From contig JBCNJP010000012.1 of the NCBI GenBank assembly GCA_039602395.1, positions 25,176,396 to 25,240,395 on the forward strand: a DNA stretch of 64,000 bases, in the 5' to 3' direction. Origin of the DNA: Deinandra increscens subsp. villosa (taxonomy: Eukaryota > Streptophyta > Magnoliopsida > Asterales > Asteraceae). Shown here piece by piece: positions 33,541-45,834 of the stretch. The stretch's first letter is position 1. Each line of letters begins with the position of its first letter. Under the pieces are notes generated by a model, which saw only the letters and a program-made list of their open reading frames with translations, was not told where the DNA came from and made no database searches. Position numbers and translations under genes: made by a program.

Positions 33541-34040
33541 NNNNNNNNNNNNNNNNNNNNNNNNNNNNNNNNNNNNNNNNNNNNNNNNNNNNNNNNNNNN
33601 NNNNNNNNNNNNNNNNNNNNNNNNNNNNNNNNNNNNNNNNNNNNNNNNNNNNNNNNNNNNNNNNNNNNNNNNNNNNNNNNNNNNNNNNNNNNNNNNNNNN
33701 NNNNNNNNNNNNNNNNNNNNNNNNNNNNNNNNNNNNNNNNNNNNNNNNNNNNNNNNNNNNNNNNNNNNNNNNNNNNNNNNNNNNNNNNNNNNNNNNNNNN
33801 NNNNNNNNNNNNNNNNNNNNNNNNNNNNNNNNNNNNNNNNNNNNNNNNNNNNNNNNNNNNNNNNNNNNNNNNNNNNNNNNNNNNNNNNNNNNNNNNNNNN
33901 NNNNNNNNNNNNNNNNNNNNNNNNNNNNNNNNNNNNNNNNNNNNNNNNNNNNNNNNNNNNNNNNNNNNNNNNNNNNNNNNNNNNNNNNNNNNNNNNNNNN
34001 NNNNNNNNNNNNNNNNNNNNNNNNNNNNNNNNNNNNNNNN
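33541..34040. other. Assembly gap (500 N)
   Basis: Exactly 500 N between Gypsy element C and Copia sequence; both flanks are repeats, which explains the break. Confidence 0.99.
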
Positions 34041-34388
34041 AGCAACATAACAGAAACTTCATCCAAATCGATGCTGTTGTTTTCTCTTTGGAAACTTCAC
34101 GTAGAACTCTGTCACCGAGGCACAAAACAATCGCAGAATGCGCCTTATCCATCATATCTTGTTTCTCCTTATCGGATAATTCTGCCGGTAAGCCTGCGAT
34201 CCCTTTCAAAGCATCTACAATCCCACTATGAACCAACAGCGCCCGCATCTTTAACCTCCATAGACTAAAATCGTTCTTCCCGTCAAACTTCTCTAAATTG
34301 AACTTCGTTGTTGACATTGGATCGATTTCTGAGCGGAATGATACCTTCAATTTCACCGATCGAGCTTAACTCAAGCTCTGATACCAAT
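34041..34388 (-). pseudogene. Extra Copia gag start fused to LTR end
   Basis: From the ATG at 34356 the first 100 codons match the gag start of Copia copy 2 (41600 downward) with a single base change seen (CACTATGAACC versus CACTGTGAACC). At 34057/34056 gag jumps to AGCAACATAACAGAAA, which matches the end of the Copia LTR. The segment is preceded on the minus strand by the LTR at 34389-34702 and its primer-binding site. It is either a second, internally deleted element sharing that LTR or an assembly chimera at the gap edge. Confidence 0.75.
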
Positions 34389-34702
34389 TGTTGTAATCAG
34401 AAGCAACATAACGGAAATTGAAATCAACGAAATTGATCAAAGCCAACGAAACTTTTATTAATCGAAGTGTATGAAACTGAATACAAGATTACAAGAATGA
34501 GAATCCAATAAAATGAAGAACCCTAGCATTATATGTAGGCCCCCAAATCGTCTAACAACCCTTAACGGCCATTTGAAAACTAATCACCCGCCTAACCAAA
34601 GATTAAGCCGTTTAGACAGAAATGGTCCCTTATCAATAAGAAATTGACATTATTAACCTTTAAGTTTCGTTGACCAGGTTTGACTAGAGATTATATTCAA
34701 CA
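34389..34702 (-). repeat. 3' LTR of Copia copy 2
   Basis: 314 bp, TGTTGAATATAATC to GATTACAACA on the minus strand. It also acts as 5' LTR for the extra gag fragment to its left. Confidence 0.9.
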
Positions 34703-34872
34703 ATCTCCACCTTAAGCTCTTGTCAAACCTTTATTAACAAGTCCAGATGCTAAAACTAACAACAATACTCAAGAATCATCGAATAACAGTGACCCCAATG
34801 GGATTTGAATATCCTGATGTTCAAGAATATCATTATTAGAATTAGCTAAACTTGTTAGAATAAGAAATAAAC

Positions 34873-37301
34873 TCAACCAATGCCCAACATGTCCAAACAC
34901 CTCAGAAATTTAACCCCAGGAAGAGCTTTGGTACACATGTCAGCAGCATTGTCTTCAGTTCTTATCTGCAAAACAGCAATTTCCTTAGATTCTATGACAT
35001 CTCTAATAAAGTGCAATTTAACACTTATGTGTTTAGTCTTGTCATAAAAGACACTGTTTTTAGACAACTGTACAGCCCCTTGGCTGTCACAATATACTTC
35101 TGAATTGCTCACACTAAAACCCAACTCAGTCACAAAACCTTTTAACCAAATAGCTTCTTTAATAGCCTCAGTCAAAGCAATGTACTCTGATTCTGTGCTG
35201 GATAAAGCAACAACCCCCTGCAAAGTAGCTTTCCAACTAATTAAATTGTTTAACACTTTAAAGCAATATCCTGTTATAGACCTTCCCCTATCAAGGTCTT
35301 TAGCATAGTCAGAGTCTACAAACCCACAAATTAGCTTATCACTACTGTAGTTATCATCAAAAATTAAGCCAACTTCCCTGGTACCTGCAATATACCTCAG
35401 CAACCATTTGACACCATTCCAATGAACTTTTCCAGGATTTGCCAAATATCTACTCACAACACTGACTCCATAACTGATGTCAGGCCTAGTACACACCATT
35501 AGATACATCAGACTGCCCACAGCATTTGCATAGGGAATCTTATTCATTTCAGCAGCCTCAAATTCATCTTTAGGACAGTCCTGCAAAGACATTTTAAAGT
35601 GAGCAGCAAAAGGAGTCTTAACTGGCTTACACTCCATCATATTGAATGTCTTTAGTATCTTTTTAATGTAACCTGACTGAACCAACTTGAGCACCCTTGA
35701 CTGCCTATTCCTTACAATCTCCATCCCAATAATTTTCCTGGCCTCACCTAGCTCTTTCATGTCAAACTCAGCACCAAGCATCTTCTTTGTGTTTTGCAGT
35801 TCTAACTTGCTTTTACAAGCTATGAGCATGTCATCTACATACAGAAGTAGATACACATATTCATGCTCCTCATATTCTTTAAAGTATACACAGGGGTCAT
35901 ACAAGCTTCTGCAAAAACCTTGACTTACAATATAAGAGTCAAATCTCTTATACCATTGTCTTGGACTTTGTTTAAGTCCATACAATGGCCTCTTGAGTAG
36001 ACAAACCATATCTTCTTTACCTGGTTCTATAAAACCCTCTGGTTGATCAATATAAATTTCTTCCTCCAACTTCCCATGGAGAAATGCAGTCTTTACATCC
36101 AATTGCTCTAACTCAAGATCCAAGGCTGCAGTAATAGACAATATTACCCTTATGGAAGAGTGCTTAACCACTGGACTGAAAATCTCATTGTAATCCACAC
36201 CTTTTCTTTGAGTGAATCCTTTAGCAACCAATCTAGCTTTGAACCTTGGTTCATTTTCATTTGGTAAAGGTTCCTTGATTTTGAATAGCCACTTGCAAGC
36301 AGTAATTTTCTGACCCTCAGGTTTCTTAACAAGCACCCAAGTCTGATTCTTGTGAAGAGATTCAAGTTCTTCTTTCATAGCACACATCCACTTTTCTTTT
36401 TCTTCAGAAGTTATGGCTTCTGTGTAGGTCATAGGTGTACCTAAAATCTCACCATCAGTGGCCATAAACACAAAAGCAGAGATTTCTTCTTCATTTCTAA
36501 ACCTTATAGGTTTAACAATATTCCTTCTAGTTCTGCTTTGGGCAATAGAAGTTCCCTGACCCTGGCAATGAGTATCACTTTGAACCTCACTACTTGAGCT
36601 TGGATGCTCATAGTGCTCCTGTGAGGTGTCCTGCATCTGCCCCTTCATACTTGCAGTTGACTCCACCTCAATTTGAACACCATCCTCGATGCCACAGGAC
36701 TTATTTATCACATCCTTGTAGTAAAGGTTTTCTTTGAATAAAACATCTCTACTAATTAGGATTCTTGGACTACCACCATCAAGTTTCCACAATTTATAAC
36801 CTTTAACACCACTAGGGTATCCAAGAAAAATGCACCTGACAGCTCTTGCACTTAGCTTATCTTCTTTAATGTGGGCATAAGCCAATGTACCAAAGATTTT
36901 AAGATCTTTATACTCTTCTTTATGCCCTGTCCACATTTCCATAGGGGTCTTCAAATTCACTGCAGTAGATGGGCTCCTATTCACAAGGTAAGCTGCTGTG
37001 ACTACAGCCTCAGCCCAAAACTTCTTTGGCAACCCTGAGCTAACCAACATACACCTAACTTTATTTAGAAGTGTTCTGTTCATACGCTCTACTAACCCAT
37101 TCTGTTGTGGGTTTCCTGCAACTGTTAAATGCCTTTGAATACCCTTTAACTTGCAGTACTGATTGAATTCAGAGTTGCAAAACTCCAAGCCATTGTCAGT
37201 TCTAACCTTTTTGACCTTCTTCCCTGTTTGAGTTTCAACCTCTACTTGCCATTCTTTAAACCTCTCAAAAGCTTCATTCTTATGCTTGAGAATATAGACC
37301 C
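34873..37301 (-). CDS. Copia polyprotein, C-terminal part: integrase, RT, RNase H
   Basis: Frame open from the Gypsy insertion edge to the stop at 34873, about 809 codons. In order from the edge: end of the DDE integrase core (TDNGLEF, then PQQNGLVERMNR with the catalytic Glu), integrase C-terminal region (TPMEMWTGHK, FLGYPSGVKGYKLW), linker, reverse transcriptase (KWLFKIKE, DVKTAFLHG, LLLYVDDMLIAC with the catalytic YVDD) and RNase H (VDSDYAKD, ALSSTESEYIAL, YCDSQGAVQL), ending LDMLGIG. No stop or frameshift seen. Without the insertion it would join the gag-protease half in frame. As it stands it has no start and would be untranslated. Confidence 0.93.
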
Positions 37302-37650
37302 AAACCTGTCACACCCCAACCGACGGCGGAATATGTCGGGGCGAGACGACTGTCCATATGCACATGACAACTAGTAATAGTTACCAAATACTTAAACATG
37401 CCATTTTTATATATAAACAAAGATCCGTACAATAATTCAAATATAATCATCAAGCATTGATTTAGTGTCTTTATCTAGGTCCGCAATCCTATCGTGATCA
37501 GTCAAATAATCCAAGTAGTCATCCTGCAACATGTATAAAATAGAGAGTGTCAACTACAAAAGTAGTTGGTGAGTAATCATAGAGTTATGTATATGAAAAG
37601 TCAGCGGTTTATGCCATTAAGTATTGATTCATATGATATATATTATAAAA

Positions 37651-37757
37651 GACTATCCAAAAGAATAAAGACTATCCAAAAGAATAAAGACTATCCAAAA
37701 GAATAAAGACTATCCAAAAGAATAAAGACTATCCAAAAGAATAAAGACTATCCATTC
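37651..37757. repeat. 19-bp tandem repeat in solo LTR
   Basis: GACTATCCAAAAGAATAAA repeated five times perfectly, plus a partial sixth. Confidence 0.95.
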
Positions 37758-38628
37758 ACCACTAAGATACAGATGTTGTGTAACCAAGCCTAGACAATAA
37801 GGGAGCAATCACCTATTTGAAGACAGGATTATGTCTCAATATCCTAGGTGGGTTGTCAACCAATAGATTTGTATCTATCATTGTTACCACGGCACGATGG
37901 TTAATGGCACACAAAAGAATAAAGACTAACCATTCATGATTAAAGATTTACGATTCCCACACTTTAGATATTAGACATAGATACACATAATAAAGAACAC
38001 ACATAATATCATAGGATCGCAGTGATTTCGAATAAGAAATAAAGATTTAGGATTTAGATATAGGATATACATGTTGCACCCCAAAATGAGAAAGTGGTTA
38101 TTAATACTCACTACTCTAGTCATCATTTGATTGAAGGAATCACCCTTCTAATAATAACAGGAGTTTATATCGCATAATATCACACAGTAATAAAAGGGGG
38201 TATGAGTACTCACATGAAGAGCGGATTGAGGATGAATGATAACGCTGAATTTGATATGATAGATCTTGAGATTAGCCTAGTGACATGAATAGGCTAAATA
38301 AATACAAAGAATATAGTTCCAATTGGACAGGGTTCTTGAAGAGTGTTAGGTTTTTTTTTTTATTATTATGTCAAAAGACTATCTCCGTATTGATTACAAC
38401 AAAGATTAGTGATAATATGAAAACGCGTTTTCCTATAAGTAAACACTCACTCCAAGAATCCCCAGGTAAGTCTGCCAGGTCCAACGAGGGATTTATGCGA
38501 CATCCTTACCTATGCCAGGAAACCCGGTGTACAGGCGTTTACCCTTCCGGTCCGCGCGAATTCTAAATAGTTTTATAAAAATTGATATATCATATCATAA
38601 AATATAAATTATGAATGTTTATAGTTTT

Positions 38629-38668
<40 letters not shown>

Positions 38669-38830
38669 TTTTTAAAATAAATAGAATTTAAGTATATATA
38701 TACATTTGTTTTAGTTTATAAATATATATATATAAAATATATATTTATATATATTTTTATGAAACATATATATATATATATATATTGATAATACTGTTTA
38801 TAAAATTATATATATATATATATAATCATA
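38629..38830. repeat. TA-rich microsatellite tracts
   Basis: Several TA runs of 10-20 repeats separated by AT-rich bases. Confidence 0.85.
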
Positions 38831-39537
38831 TAATACCAAATAGTAATTTATGATCATAGATATATATTTGTTTTTAACAAATATTTCTATTCATCAATTT
38901 TAAGAATAATATCAAACGTGCTCCAAAAATGATGAAAATTTAGAGTTTTAATCTTGATAGTATACAAAGATATCCCTTAGAATTTGAGACCCAAACTCAT
39001 AACCGTTTGTTAAATTTGGGCATTATAACGACGTATAATACCGTTTTTACTCGAAAAAAAATGTTCTCCAATTGTGAAATTAACTTAGGGGTTTCTTTAG
39101 TTATGTGTTCGTATGAAGATCCCCAAAATTCAGCTCCTAAATCCTAACAGATTGTTCTAATTTTAGAAATTAAGTTCAAGAACCCTAGTTTTTAAGCAAA
39201 TCTGGAACTTGATTAAAACAACGATATGAACAGAAATTGATAGAGGGCTTTTGTTCTACGTACCAAATAGAGGAGGACTGCAGAAAATTAGACCTCGAGA
39301 GCTCCTGAGTTGAGAGAATTCGGGCAGTGAAGATACGGGTATGAAATGAAGGTTTTTGAGAGATAGATTTTAGGAATTAAAGCTTGATTTCGAGTTCCAG
39401 AGGTTGATTTATATACTAACAGGGACGAAATCTCGTTAGGACACGCGTTCTGGTGACTAATCGAAGAATTTGACACTAATCAAATGGTTAAACGGGGCTG
39501 AAACACGTAGCAAAGCTAAAAACACGTCTACACATTC

Positions 39538-39645
39538 TGGGGCGTACCGCCCAGAAATTAGATATTTGGGGAGTACCGCCCTAAAGTGACATTTTGGGGA
39601 GTAACGCCCAGAAGTTAGAAATTTGGGGCGTACCGCCCAGGAGTG
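39538..39645. repeat. GGGGCGTACCGCCCAG repeat island
   Basis: Four copies of GGGG[C/A]GTACCGCCC-type words at about 34-base spacing in otherwise AT-rich DNA, upstream (in plus coordinates, downstream) of the LTR TATA box. Confidence 0.75.
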
Positions 39646-40047
39646 ATTTTGGCAGATTTACACTTTTAGCCCCTGAAGTTTCATTTTTGCAGTTTTAGCC
39701 CCTGAACTTTGATAAATTGACACTTTTAACCCCAAAAATTATAAAAATTCATTTTTCATTATATTTGAACTTTAGGATTTCAAATATTATATTTTTATAA
39801 TTTGCGAGATTTCCGGTTAACACCGAAATTAGCGTCAAAGATCAGATTTTCTTTATTTCGCATTTTAGCCTCAAACTTTTCGGGAAACCCTACATTTATT
39901 TACTCGTGCTTATTATTTCCCACAAGTACTACATATGTTTGGTTTGCTCAAGTTTTCGGGTTTAATGGAAATAACAATAACTGAAATAGAATTTCGAATT
40001 CGGGTCGGGTTTAAATGAATATGGATTGACCGAGTTATCACAAAACC

Positions 40048-41600
40048 CTTCTAGAAAAGTCATCTATAACTGACAAAAAATACCTTGCCCCACCAAGTGA
40101 CTCAGTTCTTGAGGGCCCCCATAAATCCATATGAATGTAATCAAGCACCCCTTTAGAATTATGACTACCAGTAGAGAATCTCACTTTATGTGATTTTCCC
40201 ATTACACAGTCCTCACAGAAACCTACCCCTTTACCATTATATTTCCCCAAATACCCCTGATGACACAATTCCATCAACCCTTGATCACTGATGTGACCCA
40301 ACCTTCTATGCCATAGTGAGCCTTCATCTAAACTGCTATCTCTAGTGATAGCATTTACTTGATGATCAAGACCACCATCTAAGAGATATATGTTGTTTTC
40401 ACATCTTGTACCAGACAATATTACCCTTGACCCTTTAACCACGTTTGCTCTACCATTTCTTAAATTCACATTATACCCATCCCTTTCAAAAGATCCCAGT
40501 GAGATTAAATTCCTAGTCAGTGCAGGAATATATCTTACATTTGACAGTTCTAAGCTAGTGCCATTATCTAAACAAAGTAGAACAGTACCTTCACCCTCAA
40601 TTTCACAGGGCCTGCTGTCACCTAGCTTCACTGTCCCCATCTTCTTTTGGCATAATTCTTTGAAAAAGGATTTATGTGGTGTCATATGGTATGAGCAGCC
40701 AGAGTCAAGAATCCATTTGTCATCTTCTTTTCCATCACTTACCATGAGTACATCACAACTATCATAGCCATCTGATGTATCATCTTGAGATGCATTAACT
40801 TGGGGTTTATGGTTTGAGTATTCTGCCTTCTTCTTCTTCCATTCAGGGCACTCTCTTTTCAAATGACTTTCAGATCCACAAACAAAACACTTCAGTTTAC
40901 CCTTGGACTTGGATCTTTTGAATCCCTTCTTCTTGTGGCTTCTATTTTCGGTCCTGCCTCTAACAAACAAGCCCTCACCAGTTTCTTCCTTAATTTCACT
41001 TCTCCTTTTTAGTTCTTTAGAGTTTATTGCAGACAAAACTTCTTCCATTGACAAACTATCTCTACCATACATGAGTGTTTCAACAAAATGCTCATAAGAT
41101 TGAGGTAGAGATGATAGGAATAAGATGGCTTTATCCTCATCATCAATCTCCACCTCAATGTTTTCAAGATCAAGAACAACCTTATTGAACTCATCAATAT
41201 GATCTTCCATAGAGGTACCTGGAGTCAATTGGAAAGTATATAACCTCTTCTTGAGATAAAGTCTGTTTGCCAGCGATTTTGTCATGTACAAGCTTTCGAG
41301 CTTCATCCAAATCGATGCTGTTGTTTTCTCTTTGGAAACTTCACGTAGAACTCTGTCACCGAGGCACAAAACAATCGCAGAATGCGCCTTATCCATCATA
41401 TCTTGTTTCTCCTTATCGGATAATTCTGCCGGTAAGCCTGCGATCCCTTTCAAAGCATCTACAATCCCACTGTGAACCAACAGCGCCCGCATCTTTAACC
41501 TCCATAGACTAAAATCGTTCTTCCCGTCAAACTTCTCTAAATTGAACTTCGTTGTTGACATTGGATCGATTTCTGAGCGGAATGATACCTTCAATTTCAC
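40048..41600 (-). CDS. Copia polyprotein, N-terminal part: gag, protease, start of integrase
   Basis: From the ATG at 41600, about 517 codons to the insertion edge. Gag (UBN2 type) covers residues 1-230 with FDGKNDFSLWRLKMRALL at 24; the CCHC knuckle is C238-x2-C-x4-H246-x4-C251; the protease active site is Asp299-Ser-Gly. The pre-integrase HHCC zinc region (LWHRRLGHIS...CEDCVMGK) and the first integrase Asp (MDLWGP block) follow, ending DDFSRRV at the Gypsy insertion. Frame fully open. The ATG lies about 30 bases after the primer-binding site. An intact half-polyprotein could still make gag and protease. Confidence 0.93.
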
Positions 41601-41618
41601 CGATCGAGCTTAACTCAA

Positions 41619-41630
41619 GCTCTGATACCA
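41619..41630 (-). promoter_or_regulatory. Primer-binding site of Copia copy 2
   Basis: Minus-strand TGGTATCAGAGC, perfect complement of the initiator tRNA-Met 3' end, two bases inside the LTR. Confidence 0.9.
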
Positions 41631-41632
41631 AT

Positions 41633-41947
41633 TGTTGTAATCAGAAGCAACATAACGGAAATTGAAATCAACGAAATTGATCAAAGCCAACGAAACTTTT
41701 ATTAATCGAAGTGTATGAAACTGAATACAAGATTACAAGAATGAGAATCCAATTAAAATGAAGAACCCTAGCATTATATGTAGGCCCCCAAATCGTCTAA
41801 CAACCCTTAACGGCCATTTGAAAACTAATCACCCGCCTAACCAAAGATTAAGCCGTTTAGACAGAAATGGTCCCTTATCAATAAGAAATTGACATTATTA
41901 ACCTTTAAGTTTCGTTGACCAGGTTTGACTAGAGATTATATTCAACA
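41633..41947 (-). repeat. 5' LTR of Copia copy 2
   Basis: 315 bp, matching the 34389-34702 copy except for one inserted T near 41755. Confidence 0.9.
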
Positions 41948-42653
41948 AAGACCTCTATTGCAAAGATTAACCCTCGTCGAGAGTCGTTGGGAGTCTATCT
42001 AAAAGCACTCGCCACACAAAAATATTAGTTTTTTAGGTAAATCTTTATTCCAACTTGTCGATTGAGACACACCTGGAAGCATATTCTTCTCTGTAGTTTT
42101 CCAACCCCCTTCATACTAAAATTGGGCTGATCATTGATATCCTAAATCCAGAAATCCGAAATGGAATCAATGAATTTAACCCAATGAGAGTTAGGTTTCG
42201 AAACATATAGCACCATTTCCATTTCAATAAAAGGGCCATATTGAGAGCTTTCATACTTCCAATCCCCAACCTACCCTTTTCTTTCTCCGCAACAACAATA
42301 TCCCATTTACACAAGCAAGTTTCCTCGAATCTTTATTTCCTCCAAAGAAAAAAAGTTTGAACGAATACTTTCTAGAGTATCACTAAACTTTTTTGACAAG
42401 AGGAAGAGAGAGATAATACGTAGGTAATGAACCAAGCACAACCGAGATAAGCGAAAAACGACCTAGTAGATGCAAGATTTGATTTCCAAGAGGCAAGTCT
42501 AAATTTGAACATCAAACTGATAGGATCAGAGCCTTTAGATTTCAACATATTCACACCAACATGTAATCCAAGATACTTGAAAGGGATGAAATCTGGTTTA
42601 CATAAAAAAAGGGCTTGGCTATATCGACCAAGCCATTTTACTAAATCCACCAT
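41948..42653 (-). pseudogene. LINE (L1-type) reverse transcriptase 3' remnant
   Basis: Minus-strand fragments match the end of plant L1-type ORF2: FKYLGLHVGVNMLKSKG then FRLASWKSNLASTRSF (42372-42653), the zf-RVT region with EKGRLGIGSMKALNMALLLKWKW (42111-42314), and RLPNDSRRGLIF-like sequence next to the Copia LTR. Several frameshifts and stops. Copia copy 2 sits at its downstream edge, so the Copia element landed in an old LINE; the remainder would lie beyond the 33.5-kb gap or be lost. Confidence 0.8.
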
Positions 42654-42654
42654 A

Positions 42655-42830
42655 AATCAACGGTCGTTTTGGATGAAACGATCGTTCGGCGATCGTTTCG
42701 GATGAAACGGCCGATAAAAAGGGGGGCCCCTTGAATTTTAAGGTTTCGTCGTCGCGACATGTGGCGGCCGTTTTAGATGAAACAACCTTGAAACGACCGT
42801 TTGAAGCGAAACGACCGTAGGAAATGGGTG
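42655..42830. repeat. Cluster of GAAACGACCGT-type words
   Basis: At least six copies of GAAACG[A/G][C/T]CG or its complement in 175 bases, including the palindromic AACGATCGTT. Possibly a foldback remnant; the words resemble those in the MITE at 10402. Confidence 0.5.
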
Positions 42831-42840
42831 AATTTAACAA

Positions 42841-45604
42841 ATGGGTGGGTCTAAAAAAACAACCATCCTTCTCACATCCAATAAGTTGACACCAACCCCA
42901 AGAAGACTCGATTTATCGTTATTTATATTATCTTATATCGTAAATATATTACACACATTACGTTTAAGTAATTGAGAGAATTGAAAGTTCATCGGGTTTT
43001 CGAATTTCTAACAGTTTTTCCCATCCACCTTCACTTCTATCCATACATTTAATATTATGTTGCCCTTAAAAAAATTATTATTATGCTCCACTTTCACAAA
43101 ATATTAAACTCTTTTTTTAATATAAAATATTTAATTTATTACTTAAAAGACGAACCAAACTTTGACTATTTATATGGGAATGATGTCATACTCGGTTCTT
43201 TTATCATTTTTTTTAAAAGTTACACACTAGATGTGTAATGTATGTGTTTTTGTGAGTTGTTGCAGGGAAACTCGTCGCACGTAAAAAAATTTAAAGTGAC
43301 TTGAAAAAAAAACAGAAAATAAAAAAAGACTTTAAAGTTAAAAGTTAAATGCTAAAAGTACCTAGCCGAGCGTAGGACCTAAGGTTAACATTAGATGCAA
43401 AATGGTTAAACTTTTTAATGTAGGTAAGTTGAGACGGTTAACCATTTGCTCGATTCGTGTCATGTGGCTAAACAAGTCTGGCGTTCAATAGGTGTGTGGC
43501 TCTCTTTACCTGAACTGTTGTGGTTAGTTAGGTTTTTCTAACCGCCTCTTATTTTTTTTTAAAAAAAAGTTGACTGATTATACAAATTAACATTCGTGAC
43601 ACATATACAATATGGATATTGATTATGTGGTTCCTGCTTAACTTTGACATCTTGATCCTTTTAGTCAAGATTCAGATTCATCTTTTTTACCAATTCAATT
43701 CTTTAACTTTGATGATACAAAATGTTATATAACACACCCACTTCTATTATTTATTACTAATGGTTCTTTCTTATAATAAACTATTTTAGTTTTTAAATTT
43801 TAGAGTGTTACATCAGTAAACATAACTTACTTAAAGCTATATTCGAAAAACACCTTAAAATTAAGTGTATCTCGATCACCATAAAATCAATAGATATAAC
43901 AACCAAATTGAAATAGGAAGATTGATCTTTAAAATAATACAAAACAAAATTATTGACTCTTACGTGAAGTAATTTGGTAAATTTACAAAGACAATATATT
44001 AATATGACGTAAATAATCTTAGCCAATTTGTATTGTTATTATGTTGATACGAAATAGTAGCCACACTCTATTATTAGGGCTGTCCAAAAAGTTCGAAACT
44101 CGAAACTCGTTCGAACTCAGCTCGAAAAATATTCGAAAAATGCTCGTTCGATTGTCGCATCGGTTTAAAAACGAACCGAGCGGCTCAGGATTCGATTTGT
44201 AAAACGAACCAAGTATTGAGTATAAGTGCGCTCGCTCGAATGCTCGCTCGAATTTATATATATACATTTAGTTATTTATTTTATATATTTTTATTATTTA
44301 TTTTATCAATATTTAATTTTGTTATGTAAGGAAATAGGATTGGAATTAAGACTTTTCCATTATTCCAAAAATTCTTTGCACTTAATATTTGACTTTGGAT
44401 GTAAGTTTAATCATGTTAGTTTATCATCTTTGTAGCTTCCATTCTCTGCTAAGCCTCCTCCATTGACATTAGTAGTTTAATATTAATCTTTGTACTAATT
44501 CTTTTTGTATATAGATGGCATGCTCTATTTGATACAAGAGAATCGCACATGGTATTCGAGACTTCTCATGCTATGAAGCTGAAGATATGGAGAGACTTTT
44601 GGAGTTAGTTGATGAAGATAAAAAATAAGAGGAGAAACGTAAGTAAAGATGTTGATGCAACTATTGAATAGGAGAAAGCGAAGATAATAATTCTGAAGCA
44701 CATCCAAATTTATGTAGACATCGAGGACATGTACAAAGGAAAATTGTAAAAAAAAACTTAAAGAGTGCATTCATTATAAATAGTATCAGTTCATATTAGT
44801 GTTAGTGGGTCTAAATAAAATACAAACAAAACTAGTGTGGTTATTGGACAAAATGTGTTAAAATTGAATTAACATGAACGAATAATGTGTTATGTTAAAT
44901 CACCACCCACGTCACTTTCCTTTTTGTTCTGCGACGCTCGAAATTTGCTCGGTGATACGCTCGACAAAATACTACGGATCGAAAGTTAAGCTCGTTCGAT
45001 TTTGAGATTGTTATGAAATAAATGACTTGGTTTCCGGGTATTTCGGTTCGGTTTGTTAAACTGATGACCGATAACACGAGCAATATTGGCCCGTTCAGGT
45101 TCTGGATTCGCGACTGCGTGGAACCAACCCTACTCTATTATACGTACTACACGATAGTTACGTTTAGGATTTTTACTTGCGCATTACTAATGGCTAGCTG
45201 GCTGTACTTTTAATTTGTATATAGAAGAAGATAAGTGTTCATTTTGCTAGCCCACTCTATACATTTATATACCCAAAACCAAAACGGAATAGCTATACAC
45301 AATTCTCCGAAGACATATAAATGATGTGCTTATCAATTAAAAGATTTTAAGTATAATATGTGCAAATTGTAGATGCAATGAATTTGACTTATTAAATCTA
45401 CATTTTACAGACACAACAATTTTTTTTAACCGATAGTATATGTATTGAGAAATAGAACATAAGAACAACATAAATTGTGTATATACAGATTCAGTGAAAG
45501 AGATTAAGCTGAAAAATAATTTTTATTTATTAGTTTTGACTTTTGACCGGGGTCGAATTCCCAACAAAATAAGATGAATTGTGTATATACAGATTCGGTG
45601 CGGT
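42841..45604. other. Intergenic DNA with LINE and MITE scraps
   Basis: AT-rich. A plus-strand stretch at 43445-43535 reads AKQVWRSIGVWLSLPELLW, like the zf-RVT end of an L1 element. From 44085 (GGGCTGTCC, with repeated GCTCGCTCGAA words) to about 45000 the edges look like a degraded DNA-transposon derivative, but no clean inverted ends or duplication were found. No host gene seen. Confidence 0.4.
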
Positions 45605-45621
45605 TAATAACTTAATTAATG

Positions 45622-45817
45622 TTCGGGGCAAGGTTCCGCCCATTAGTAATGTCATTTGTAATATTAAGGCTTGGTGTAACAATAGATGTAGAAAAATTAT
45701 AGATTGGGTTTCTATGTGTATGGTGTAGGAGGTCGGTTTTCGGACTAGTTCGTCTTGCTAGTCTTGGGTCCGTCTTTTCCTTTTTGGTGAATAAATTCTA
45801 CTGTTCAAAAAAAATAA
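45622..45817 (+). mobile_element. 5'-truncated LINE insertion
   Basis: A 196-bp insert ending in an A-rich tail (CAAAAAAAATAA), flanked by a perfect 17-bp duplication TAATAACTTAATTAATG (45605-45621 and 45818-45834). The insert reads VPPISNVICNIKAWCNNRCR, like the extreme C-terminus of plant L1 ORF2. Long duplication, poly-A and 5' truncation are the marks of target-primed reverse transcription. Confidence 0.85.
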
Positions 45818-45834
45818 TAATAACTTAATTAATG

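Larger units (their letters stand above)
37307..40042 (-). mobile_element. Gypsy solo LTR inside Copia integrase
   Basis: A 2736-bp insertion with a perfect AAACC duplication (37302-37306 and 40043-40047). Minus-strand ends TGTGATAACTCGG and GGTTGGGGTGTGACA; no primer-binding site, coding region or second LTR, so it is a solo LTR left by LTR-LTR recombination. It shares the CGCATAAATCCC / GGAGTGAGTG block with LTR A. Inside are a TATA box on the minus strand (39408-39415), a 19-bp tandem repeat, long TA tracts (38629-38830) and a GC-rich island (39538-39645). Confidence 0.93.
34389..41947 (-). mobile_element. Near-complete Copia retrotransposon (copy 2), interrupted
   Basis: LTRs of 314 bp (34389-34702) and 315 bp (41633-41947) differ only by one T as far as I can compare, so insertion was recent. 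On the minus strand: 5' LTR, initiator-Met primer-binding site, gag-protease-integrase-RT-RNase H in Copia order, polypurine tract (GGTGGAGAT read at 34711-34703) and 3' LTR. A Gypsy solo LTR at 37307-40042 splits integrase. Without it the element is about 4.8 kb, normal for Copia. The left flank is another gag copy, so the outer target duplication could not be checked (right flank AAGAC). Confidence 0.93.

Noticed and set aside
43808..45083. Several 60-80 codon ORFs
   Set aside because: AT-rich chance frames without start context, splice support or similarity.
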